Origin: GWB2-37-7 sp049684915
GTDB lineage: Bacteria > Bacillota > Clostridia > Lutisporales > Lutisporaceae
NCBI GenBank assembly: GCA_049684915.1
Contig: JBAVGO010000128.1
Location: 17,618-81,617, forward strand
DNA: 64,000 nucleotides
Direction: 5' to 3'
Of the stretch, positions 16,729 through 23,434 are shown piece by piece. Numbering within the stretch: the stretch's first letter is position 1; each line of letters begins with the position of its first letter. The position numbers and the translations under genes are program-made. The notes below the pieces were generated by a model, which was given only the letters and a program-made list of their open reading frames with translations, was not told the origin of the DNA and made no database searches.

Positions 16729-17352
16729 ATGTTGATACTTGAAGACAGAGATATAATAGATTTTAAAATTGATATGCTCACAGACTTAAATAAAAAAATA
16801 AAGATGGGTTATAAAAGTCAATTCAGAAACATTATCATTAGGATAATCTCAAAACCAATGCGTTATAAGAGAATTAAAGCCCCCATCAATATTGTAGAAG
16901 ATGTAAATAAGATGAATGCCATGAGTAGTAACATTTATAACTATTTGATTAATATGTTTGATGTATTTGGAGATAGTGCTATTCTAAATGCTAAAAGAAT
17001 CTTTGAGGATAATGGTGTCAAATGGGGTAAGAAGTTCAATAAAAGCTTTGCTGTACAATATAATTCAAATGACATAAAAAAGTTAATAAAGGAGCTTTAT
17101 ATAAGCATCAAAGACTTAGATTACTTGACATTATCTAACCGACAGCTTAATTGGATTTTTAAAAAACCCGAGGATGAATCTGCACAATATCAAAATGCAG
17201 ATAGATATTTCAATTCCTTATATGAAATCAAGTCTTTATGGCTGCAAAGCTTTATCAAAGCATTGAAACCAGACTACACTATTGTTTTTGAGACCATAGA
17301 TGAACAGGAAGAGCAGATTACTACAAATATAATAATAAAGGAAGGTGCTTGA
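16729..17352 (+). CDS. Hypothetical protein (207 aa)
   Basis: Function not recognised. It is a soluble, largely helical, Lys/Asn-rich protein with no signal peptide or membrane segment. The N-terminal third is basic (LNKKIKMGYKSQFRNIIIRI); the middle holds MFDVFGDSAILNAKRIFEDNG and LDYLTLSNRQLNWIFKKPED. The ATG at 16729 follows GAAGGTGATATGA (ribosome site GAAGGTGA). It has its own terminator immediately after the stop and an upstream palindrome. It precedes the peptide/radical SAM cassette by about 230 bases, but the terminator argues against cotranscription. It has AT-rich codon use like the cassette, so it could be part of the same acquired segment. Confidence 0.7.
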   Translation: MLILEDRDIIDFKIDMLTDLNKKIKMGYKSQFRNIIIRIISKPMRYKRIKAPINIVEDVNKMNAMSSNIYNYLINMFDVFGDSAILNAKRIFEDNGVKWGKKFNKSFAVQYNSNDIKKLIKELYISIKDLDYLTLSNRQLNWIFKKPEDESAQYQNADRYFNSLYEIKSLWLQSFIKALKPDYTIVFETIDEQEEQITTNIIIKEGA

Positions 17353-17372
17353 AAAAGTCACCTTCCTTTACT
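17337..17372 (+). terminator. Terminator after the 207-aa gene
   Basis: AAAGGAAGGTG (17337-17347) pairs with CACCTTCCTTT (17359-17369) around an 11-base loop. The stem overlaps the end of the coding sequence. Confidence 0.7.
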
Positions 17373-17379
17373 ATATAGG

Positions 17380-17475
17380 CTATTTACATTTATAAACTCC
17401 TGTTAATATTATCCTATCATCAAGCCTTACCCAAACCTCCTCTAATTCTCTTTTTTCTTCATTATATATATCCAT
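17380..17475 (-). CDS. Possible mini-ORF or gene remnant (31 aa)
   Basis: Open frame MDIYNEEKRELEEVWVRLDD... ending VYKCK. The composition (amphipathic, Trp, charged) looks protein-like, but there is no ribosome binding site before the ATG at 17475. It could be the tail of a decayed gene. Function unknown. Confidence 0.25.
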   Translation of the reverse strand: MDIYNEEKRELEEVWVRLDDRIILTGVYKCK

Positions 17476-17533
17476 ATTATATTATTTTAACTTTATTTAT
17501 TAAATAAGAAGGATTTTTACATTTAAGGAAGAA

Positions 17534-17558
17534 TATAATAAAAGAAGATTTAAATCTT
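17534..17558 (+). promoter_or_regulatory. Possible -10 box and palindrome before the peptide gene
   Basis: TATAAT at 17534-17539 is followed by the perfect 14-bp palindrome AAGATTTAAATCTT (17545-17558) near the expected transcription start. The -35 match is poor. This is a plausible regulated promoter for the peptide gene, but unproven. Confidence 0.35.
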
Positions 17559-17583
17559 AATTTTATAAGGAAGGAGGGATAGT

Positions 17584-17697
17584 ATGAAAAAGACATTTGA
17601 ATTAGTTAGTTTTGCAGGTATTAATGATATCGGCGAAGTAGTTGCACCATCCTGGTTAGGATTTGATACATGCTGTAATGGAGTTTCCGAAAAATAA
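17584..17697 (+). CDS. Candidate RiPP precursor peptide (37 aa, CC motif)
   Basis: Short peptide gene with a very strong ribosome site (AAGGAGGG, 5 bases before the ATG). The peptide begins MKKTFELVSFAGINDIG and ends WLGFDTCCNGVSEK. The N-terminal 20 residues look like a leader for an enzyme, and the C-terminal part has adjacent Cys residues 30-31 as well as Trp, Phe, Asp, Asn and Ser that could take part in cross-links. It is followed by a hairpin terminator/attenuator and then a radical SAM/SPASM enzyme, the usual arrangement for radical-SAM-modified peptides (ranthipeptides, sactipeptides and relatives). It does not match the SCIFF pattern of six cysteines. I do not recognise the family. 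Peptide status is inferred from ribosome site, size and context. Confidence 0.75.
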   Translation: MKKTFELVSFAGINDIGEVVAPSWLGFDTCCNGVSEK

Positions 17698-17737
17698 GAG
17701 TTTCTATATCTTAGAACAACAATAATTATTTTAAAGT

Positions 17738-17779
17738 AAAAGATAAGCTTAAAATATTTTTTTAAGCTTATCTTTTTAA
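17738..17779 (+). terminator. Terminator/attenuator between peptide and radical SAM genes
   Basis: Perfect 16-bp stem: AAAAGATAAGCTTAAA (17738-17753) with TTTAAGCTTATCTTTT (17761-17776). The loop is 7 T-rich bases and a short T tract follows. It would make precursor mRNA more abundant than enzyme mRNA, as is common in peptide operons. It may also act as an RNA stabiliser. Confidence 0.75.
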
Positions 17780-17817
17780 AATAATTGAGAAAGAAAAATT
17801 TAAACGAGGTGAAATGT

Positions 17818-19209
17818 ATGAATAAAATAAAAGAAATAGATTATTTTCTTTTAAAGGATAAAGAATTTAATATACTATATCATATTCCAACAGGTAACTT
17901 GATAAAGGTTTCTGAGCAGATTTTTAATGAGCTAAATGATAATAAAGAATTAAAATCAGAAGAAACATTAGAACTAATAAGTTTTTTAGATGCTCAAGAT
18001 TGTATTACTATACGCAAATATAATGAGGAAAAGTTTGCAATTAGAAAAAGATTACAAGGCTTAGTTTTTTCAGCAGCAGAAACATGTAATTTAAAATGTC
18101 GATATTGTTTTGCTGATGGAGGTACGTATGGTAATAATACACATAAAATAATGAATATTAATGATTATGAAAAATACATAGGTATTTTATTAGATAAATA
18201 TCCAGAAGGAATAGAAAGTATAAATTTTTTTGGTGGAGAACCATTACTAGGATTTAATTCAATAAAAGAATGTTTATTGTATGTACTAGATATTTGTAAA
18301 GAAAAAAATCTTACTCTACCTAAATTTTCAATTATTACCAACGGAACATTGCTTACAGAAGATATGATTGATTTTTTTAACAAATATAATGTTAATATTA
18401 CATTAAGTTTGGATGGCCCTAAACATATTAATGATAAAGCAAGAATATCTAAAGATGGAACCAGTGTATATGATAAAGTGACAGAAAATCTTAAGCTTAT
18501 GAAAAAAAGAAAATTTAAATTAGTCTTAGAAGCTACGATTACTAAGTATCACATGTTAGCCTATAAAAAAGGATTTGTACGAGAACTTATTGATGAATTT
18601 AATGATTTTGATGCAATATTACTTGCACCAGTATTTACAGATGTACCTGATTTAACTTTATCTGAAGATCAAAAGGAAACAATTAAAATGTTTTATGGTG
18701 AATTAGTTGATTGTTGGTTTGAAAAAGTAACCTCTGGTGAAAAAGCATTTTATATTAGTGAAATTATAGGAATATTAAATACAATAATATTTAAACGATA
18801 TTTTAATGATTGTGGTGCTGGAGAGTGTATTTATATAGCAGCATCTGGAGAAATATATCCATGTCAAGCATTCTATGGATCAAAAACCTATAAACTAGGG
18901 CAATTGTCTGATAATTTAAATTTTGATAATTTTGTAAAGCTATCTAACGAAATCAATAAAACTAATAGGTTACAAGTTGAAGCATGTAAAAAATGTCCTG
19001 TTAGATACTCATGTGGTGCGTGGTGTAGAGGAACTAATAATACTGTTAATGGTTCTATATTATCCATAATAGAGAGTAGATGCTGGTGTCAAAATGCTAT
19101 ATTAGAAGCTGTATTAAAAAATTTAGTTAGAGTACAAAGTAATCAAGAAATTTCTTCTAAGTTTATTCAAAATTTCAATCGACTAATAGAAGAGAATAAA
19201 ATACAGTAG
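17818..19209 (+). CDS. Radical SAM/SPASM peptide maturase
   Basis: Radical SAM enzyme of 463 residues. The [4Fe-4S]/SAM motif CNLKCRYC places Cys at 90, 94 and 97. GGEPLLG (about 139-145), ITNGTLLTEDMIDFF and LSLDGP follow as in the family. A C-terminal SPASM region holds the Cys ligands for auxiliary clusters (DCGAGECIYIAASGEIYPC, ACKKCPVRYSCGAWC, CWC near the end). The N-terminal 80 residues may bind the peptide leader, but no RRE was established. The ATG at 17818 follows GAGGTGA at 5 bases; an in-frame ATG at 17785 lacks a site. Predicted job: thioether or other radical cross-linking of the 37-residue peptide upstream. The gene is more AT-rich than its neighbours, which suggests transfer. 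No transporter, protease or immunity gene lies beside it. Confidence 0.9.
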   Translation: MNKIKEIDYFLLKDKEFNILYHIPTGNLIKVSEQIFNELNDNKELKSEETLELISFLDAQDCITIRKYNEEKFAIRKRLQGLVFSAAETCNLKCRYCFADGGTYGNNTHKIMNINDYEKYIGILLDKYPEGIESINFFGGEPLLGFNSIKECLLYVLDICKEKNLTLPKFSIITNGTLLTEDMIDFFNKYNVNITLSLDGPKHINDKARISKDGTSVYDKVTENLKLMKKRKFKLVLEATITKYHMLAYKKGFVRELIDEFNDFDAILLAPVFTDVPDLTLSEDQKETIKMFYGELVDCWFEKVTSGEKAFYISEIIGILNTIIFKRYFNDCGAGECIYIAASGEIYPCQAFYGSKTYKLGQLSDNLNFDNFVKLSNEINKTNRLQVEACKKCPVRYSCGAWCRGTNNTVNGSILSIIESRCWCQNAILEAVLKNLVRVQSNQEISSKFIQNFNRLIEENKIQ

Positions 19210-19355
19210 CTATAAACAACATTATTCTTTATAAGGATTATACAGATGAAAAACTAAAGTATGCTATCAATACAGCTGGATTAGATATTTTAGTTGAAGC
19301 TTTACCTTCAAAATTTGAAACGGACTCTAGGCTTAGCCTTAAGTACATAAAAACA
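19210..19355 (+). pseudogene. Open-frame remnant after the radical SAM gene
   Basis: From about 19215 an open frame reads NNIILYKDYTDEKLKYAINT, continues through GLDILVEALPSK and SLKYIKTAS, and runs into the terminator stem. It has no start codon or ribosome site. The protein-like composition suggests the 3' end of a lost gene, which may mark the right border of the acquired cassette. The family is not recognised. Confidence 0.35.
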
Positions 19356-19398
19356 GCCTCCTATAATAAATTGATTTTCTATAGAAAGCTGTTTTTTT
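19349..19398. terminator. Bidirectional terminator between radical SAM cassette and deoC
   Basis: AAAAACAGC (19349-19357) pairs with GCTGTTTTT (19388-19396) around an AT-rich loop. T tracts follow on both strands, serving the cassette on plus and deoC on minus. Confidence 0.6.
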
Positions 19399-19436
19399 GC
19401 ATTTTTTTCCAGACTCGTTATTTATAATATTGATTC

Positions 19437-20099
19437 TTATGCTTCCATATCATTTACAATGCTTACAGATGCACTGGCACCAATCCTTGTTGCTCCTGCT
19501 TCTATCATCTTAAGTGCAGTATCTAAATCTCTGATACCTCCCGAGGCCTTAACTCCCATTATAGAACCCACTGTCTTCCTCATAAGTATGATATCGTCAG
19601 CCGTTGCTCCGCCTGTTGAAAATCCTGTTGAGGTCTTAACATAGTCGGCACCTGCTTTTTTAGCCAATTGACAGGCAGTAACCTTTTCCTCATCAGTTAA
19701 TAGACAGGTTTCTATGATAACCTTCATCAAAGCTTTATTTTTGCATACATCAGCCACTGCCTTGATATCAGCTTCCACTACATCTTGCTTACCAGACTTT
19801 AATGCACCGATATTTATAACCATGTCAACCTCAGCTGCACCGTTTTTTATAGCTTCTTCTGCTTCAAAAGCTTTTACCGAAGATAATGTAGCTCCAAGTG
19901 GGAAGCCTACCACAATACAAACCTTTACTTGACTGCCCTTCAATAATTTTGCAGCTTGTTTAACATTAGCAGCATTTACACAAACTGATGCAAATACATA
20001 TTCTGCAGCCTCCTTACAGAGCTTTTCTACGTCCTTTTCCTGAGCATCAGCTTTTAATATTGTGTGATCAATATAGGAAGCTAAAGTTTTCTTATCCAT
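19437..20099 (-). CDS. deoC: DeoC, deoxyribose-phosphate aldolase
   Basis: Class I aldolase that cleaves 2-deoxyribose 5-phosphate into acetaldehyde and glyceraldehyde 3-phosphate. It has 220 residues and a TIM-barrel pattern: IDHTILKADA at the N-terminus, VGFPLGATLSSVKAFEAEEAI, VIETCLLTDEEK and the Schiff-base strand GADYVKTSTGFSTGGAT with the catalytic Lys, then GVKASGGIRDLDTA. It is 17 bases downstream of pduL. Acetaldehyde from DeoC can be oxidised to acetyl-CoA, and PduL can convert that to acetyl phosphate, so the pair makes metabolic sense. Confidence 0.96.
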   Translation of the reverse strand: MDKKTLASYIDHTILKADAQEKDVEKLCKEAAEYVFASVCVNAANVKQAAKLLKGSQVKVCIVVGFPLGATLSSVKAFEAEEAIKNGAAEVDMVINIGALKSGKQDVVEADIKAVADVCKNKALMKVIIETCLLTDEEKVTACQLAKKAGADYVKTSTGFSTGGATADDIILMRKTVGSIMGVKASGGIRDLDTALKMIEAGATRIGASASVSIVNDMEA

Positions 20100-20116
20100 A
20101 AACTAACCTCCAGAAT

Positions 20117-20689
20117 TTATTTGATTATTTCGCCTTGTTCTCCATTCTGTATGCCTGCCGCATTGCCCTCTTCTATGTCTATATGCATGTCAAGAGCAAA
20201 ATCAGGATGTACTCTTACAACAACATTTTCAAATACAACAGCTCTCTCATTTCCAACTCTTACCTTTACAACATCTCTGTCCTTCACCCCATACTTTGGT
20301 GCATCCTCAGTATGGAAATGTATATGTCTAGCTGCAACTATCAAACCCTTATCCATAGTCACTTGACCCTTTGGTCCTATTATCGTACAGCCCGGAGTTC
20401 CGTTAATGTTTCCTGAAGCTCTTACAACTGCTTCAACGCCAAGAGTCCTTGCATCAAAAACAGAAATTTCAATTTGTGTTTCAGGTCTTACTGGTCCAAG
20501 TATTCTAATACCCTTCATAGTAGACTTTGGTCCTACTACATCAACCTTTTCATTACATGCAAATTGACCAGGCTGTGACAAATCCTTCATCTTTGTAAGC
20601 TCATAACCTGCTCCAAATAAAATCTCCAAATGTTCCTTTGAAATATGTACATGCTTGTTTGACATATTTACTGGTATAAATTTCTCCAT
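20117..20689 (-). CDS. pduL: PduL-type phosphate acyltransferase
   Basis: Phosphotransacylase of the PduL family, which interconverts acyl-CoA (propionyl- or acetyl-CoA) and acyl phosphate. The 190 residues begin IPVNMSNKHVHISKEHLEILFG and contain LSQPGQFACNEKVDVVGPK, ILGPVRPETQIEIS and AARHIHFHTEDA, with the His ligands of the two metal sites. There is no clear N-terminal encapsulation peptide and no microcompartment shell gene nearby, so a housekeeping cytosolic role is likelier than a metabolosome role. Confidence 0.93.
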   Translation of the reverse strand: MEKFIPVNMSNKHVHISKEHLEILFGAGYELTKMKDLSQPGQFACNEKVDVVGPKSTMKGIRILGPVRPETQIEISVFDARTLGVEAVVRASGNINGTPGCTIIGPKGQVTMDKGLIVAARHIHFHTEDAPKYGVKDRDVVKVRVGNERAVVFENVVVRVHPDFALDMHIDIEEGNAAGIQNGEQGEIIK

Positions 20690-20772
20690 TTTTCTTCCTC
20701 CTGTTTTTTAATAAAAATCAATATCTGCTGTAATATAATGAAGCAGATATCATATCCTTTAGTTTTTGGTTC

Positions 20773-22125
20773 TTATTGATTAAGTGCTTCATATGCCTTA
20801 AGCATTATTGCACACTCTATCCTCTTTTGCTGTAGCTTACATTCCATATCATAAGGCACCATCAAATCATTATTAAAGGCTGCTGCGTTGGCTCGACAGC
20901 CACCGCTGCAATAAAACTTAGCCCAACAATCAGAGCATTTTTCTTTATGATAAACTGTGTTTTCTTCAAATTGTTTCTGAAGAGTTTTATTAGTTATTCC
21001 ATCCTTGATATTACCTATTAAGTATTCTTCCCTTCCAACAAACTGATGGCAAGGATAAAGTTCTCCATCCGGTGTCACTGCAAAATATTCTACACCTGAT
21101 CCGCAAGATGTAACTCTTTTATAAATGCAGGGACCTCCATCTAAGTCCATCAGAAAGTGATAATATCTAAAGCCTTTTCCATTCTCTTGATATTCCAGAT
21201 ACTTTTGAACTAATTTTTCATATTGCTGATAAATAAAGGGTAAATGCTCTTCTTTAAGTGCATAGGCTTTATTTTTCTCAGCTACTACAGGCTCTATTGA
21301 TATTTCTTTGAAGCCTTGATCTGCTAGAAATATTACATCTTCACTAAAATCCAAATTATTGGCAGTAAAGGTGCCTCTTATATAGTAGCTCTTATCTCCT
21401 CTTTTATCTACCAAACTTTTAATTTTAGGGAGAATGTCATCAAAGGTTCCTCTACCATCAGTGAATTTTCTCATTTTATCATTTACAGATTTTCTTCCAT
21501 CTATACTTACTACTACATTATCCATGTTTTCGTTAATGAAAGCTTCAATCTCATCATTTAATAAAGTACCATTTGTAGTTATAGTGAAGCCAATTCTTTT
21601 GTTATATTCCTTTTGCTTCTCTCTGCCATACCTTACCGTTTCCTTGACTACATCAAAATTCATTAAAGGCTCTCCACCAAAGAAGTCCACCTCTAGTCGC
21701 TTTCTATTGCCTGAGGTACTAAGTAAAAAATCTATAGCTCCCTTTGCAACCTCAATAGGCATGAGCTTCCTACCACCATGATAATCACCAGTGGATGCGA
21801 AGCAATAGCCACACCTGATATTGCAGTCATGAGCAATATTTAGACATAGTGCCTTTGTATGCATTTCCTTCTTTTCATTTAAAACCTTTTCTCTAAATGT
21901 ATCCGGTGAGTTAATCTGACTGTTTTGTTGAAGCTTTTGTAACTCATTATATGCTTCTATTATCTCATCTTCTGTATGCTTATCTCTTAAACTGCTTACC
22001 GCGTTTTCCACCGGATGCTGTATGAAATCCACCACATCATAGGCTATCTCATCAAATATATGTACAGAGCCGCTGTTCACGTCAATAACAATTTTTAAAC
22101 CGTTTAATTCATACTTATGCAGCAA
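20773..22125 (-). CDS. SCIFF-type radical SAM peptide maturase
   Basis: Radical SAM/SPASM enzyme of the six-Cys (SCIFF) maturase type, known to install thioether bonds in a Cys-rich clostridial peptide. From the TTG at 22125 it is 450 residues. It starts LHKYELNGLKIVIDVNSGSV as in family members, has CNIRCGYC (Cys 101, 105, 108), DFFGGEPLMNFDVV, TNGTLL and VVSIDGR. It ends with SPASM Cys clusters (SCGSGVEYFAVTPDGELYPC, CSDCWAKFYCSGGC). The TTG has GGGGGTA 5 bases upstream and lies about 30 bases after the predicted transcription start, so the ATG at 22155 is unlikely. Normally the SCIFF peptide gene lies immediately upstream; here there is a promoter and another gene's terminator instead. Confidence 0.9.
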   Translation of the reverse strand: MLHKYELNGLKIVIDVNSGSVHIFDEIAYDVVDFIQHPVENAVSSLRDKHTEDEIIEAYNELQKLQQNSQINSPDTFREKVLNEKKEMHTKALCLNIAHDCNIRCGYCFASTGDYHGGRKLMPIEVAKGAIDFLLSTSGNRKRLEVDFFGGEPLMNFDVVKETVRYGREKQKEYNKRIGFTITTNGTLLNDEIEAFINENMDNVVVSIDGRKSVNDKMRKFTDGRGTFDDILPKIKSLVDKRGDKSYYIRGTFTANNLDFSEDVIFLADQGFKEISIEPVVAEKNKAYALKEEHLPFIYQQYEKLVQKYLEYQENGKGFRYYHFLMDLDGGPCIYKRVTSCGSGVEYFAVTPDGELYPCHQFVGREEYLIGNIKDGITNKTLQKQFEENTVYHKEKCSDCWAKFYCSGGCRANAAAFNNDLMVPYDMECKLQQKRIECAIMLKAYEALNQ

Positions 22126-22161
22126 TTTTATACCCCCAAATATCCAAAATTCCATTCTTAT

Positions 22162-22189
22162 TCTATATTAAATTTATGTATACTGTCAA
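22162..22189 (-). promoter_or_regulatory. Promoter of the SCIFF-type maturase
   Basis: Minus-strand TTGACA (22189-22184), 16-bp spacer, TATAGA (22167-22162). It lies 37 bases before the chosen TTG start and supports it over the upstream ATG. Confidence 0.7.
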
Positions 22190-22202
22190 ATATACCTGAA
22201 CA

Positions 22203-22228
22203 AAAATAAAAGCCGCTTGAAAGCGACT
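22203..22228 (-). terminator. Terminator after the DUF1858 gene
   Basis: AGTCGCTT / AAGCGGCT stem (one G-U pair, tiny loop) followed by TTTATTTTT on the minus strand. Confidence 0.7.
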
Positions 22229-22247
22229 CTTAGTTATACTTAAAGTT

Positions 22248-22436
22248 TTATAAAGCTTCATTTAGATTCTTTATAAGCTTTTCAGAATCAATACTATATT
22301 TTCGAGCAGCCTGCTCTACAGTCATATACAGAGCCCCGCCTCAACCAAAGCACTTGATTCCAGCTTCTTTGAAAACCTTTTCCGTTAGCGGATACTTGTA
22401 TAAAATATCGTCTATTACCATATCCTTGTTTATCAC
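22248..22436 (-). CDS. DUF1858 protein with in-frame TGA (candidate selenoprotein)
   Basis: Reading through one TGA gives a 62-residue protein that matches the DUF1858 / hybrid-cluster-protein-associated redox-disulfide family. It starts MINKDMVIDDILYKYP, has KVFKEAGIKCFG-TGA-GGA, and ends TVEQAARKYSID...LNEAL. Family members have C-x-G-C at this place; the TGA (22341-22343, residue 32) replaces the second Cys. Both flanks are in the same frame and intact, so the simplest readings are selenocysteine (CxxU) or a single nonsense mutation. Downstream RNA can form GCTCTGTA/TGTAGAGC (22313-22334) and GAGCA-GGC-TGCTC (22304-22316). The second has its loop about 30 bases after TGA with leading Gs, as in the bacterial SECIS consensus. 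The GTG start at 22436 follows AGGGGTGA. It has its own terminator. Confidence 0.7.
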
Positions 22437-22552
22437 ATTCTCACCCCTATAAATAATATATCCTAATCATATAATTCTATCGTACCCTTACCCGGTACCC
22501 CTTCTATACATTGTATTATATTATAATATATTATTATTTGTCAATATTCGTG

Positions 22553-23413
22553 TTATTTATTATTTAAACCATCAATATATTTTACAGCACTTAAAGCTGC
22601 AACATTTCCGTCTCCTACGGCCTTTGCAATCTGATAAGGCTTTCCTACACAATCACCGCAAGCAAAAACTCCAGGTATGCTTGCGGTCATGTTTCTATCC
22701 ACCCTTATAGAGCCTTCTTCCATTTCAAGACCCTCCAACAATTGACCTAGTGGAATAACATTTCTAATAATAAATACACCATCTACAATAAGCTCAGCTT
22801 TTTCTGTCCTTAACATAGTTGCTTTAATATCATTTCCCTCTATGGAAGTGGCCTTTTCCTCTATTAGCTTTACCTTCTCATTTAGCTTGTAGTCTGACTT
22901 GTAAGTAGGTATATAGTAAACCTCAGAGCATATTTCAGACAAATAATTAGCCTCTTCCTCGCCCTCTTGATTTTCTGAAATTAATGCAACTGATTTATTT
23001 CTATATAAGGGTCCGTCACAGGTTGCACAATAACCCACTCCTCTACCTAGATATTCTCTCTCTCCTGGCATATATTTTGCCTTAGCATGACCTGTTGCCA
23101 AAATTACTGTCCTTGCTTCATAGAAGCTTCCACCTGTATTAAGAGCAAAATAATCTCCCATACTCAATATATTTTGAACCTTTTCATGTTTTATTTCTAT
23201 ATCCATGTGCTCTACATGTTTCTTAAAGGAATCTAACATATCAGCTCCACTCATTGCTTTAAATCCCAGATAATTATCTATCTGAGGAGCCTTCATGAAG
23301 CCTGTAACCTTCTCAATTCCGCCGAACAGAACAAAACTCTTATTTCGTATTTTTATATTTAGTGCAGCTGAAAGTCCTCCCGGACCTCCTCCTACTATAG
23401 CTACATCATACAT
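22553..23413 (-). CDS. Thioredoxin-reductase-like flavoprotein
   Basis: FAD/NAD(P)-dependent disulfide oxidoreductase of 286 residues, slightly short for TrxB (about 305-320). The FAD loop VAIVGGGPGGLSAALN is at residues 5-20, the redox pair CATC at 129-132 in GVGYCATCDGPLYRNK, and the second FAD motif VFACGDCVG..YQIAKAVGDGNVAAL at the C-terminus. The NAD(P) domain is unusual: the canonical GGGxxA loop after RNKSVA is replaced by LISENQEGEEEANYLSE. The pyridine-nucleotide site may therefore be altered, as in ferredoxin-dependent or NADPH-independent relatives. No thioredoxin gene is adjacent. Confidence 0.82.
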   Translation of the reverse strand: MYDVAIVGGGPGGLSAALNIKIRNKSFVLFGGIEKVTGFMKAPQIDNYLGFKAMSGADMLDSFKKHVEHMDIEIKHEKVQNILSMGDYFALNTGGSFYEARTVILATGHAKAKYMPGEREYLGRGVGYCATCDGPLYRNKSVALISENQEGEEEANYLSEICSEVYYIPTYKSDYKLNEKVKLIEEKATSIEGNDIKATMLRTEKAELIVDGVFIIRNVIPLGQLLEGLEMEEGSIRVDRNMTASIPGVFACGDCVGKPYQIAKAVGDGNVAALSAVKYIDGLNNK

Positions 23414-23434
23414 TTAATCACCATCTTTCTTATT

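Noticed and set aside
17584..17697. Peptide as a SCIFF precursor
   Set aside because: It has only two Cys and no Cys-spaced pattern, unlike the six-Cys SCIFF peptide.
20117..20689. PduL as a microcompartment enzyme
   Set aside because: No shell-protein genes nearby and no clear encapsulation peptide.
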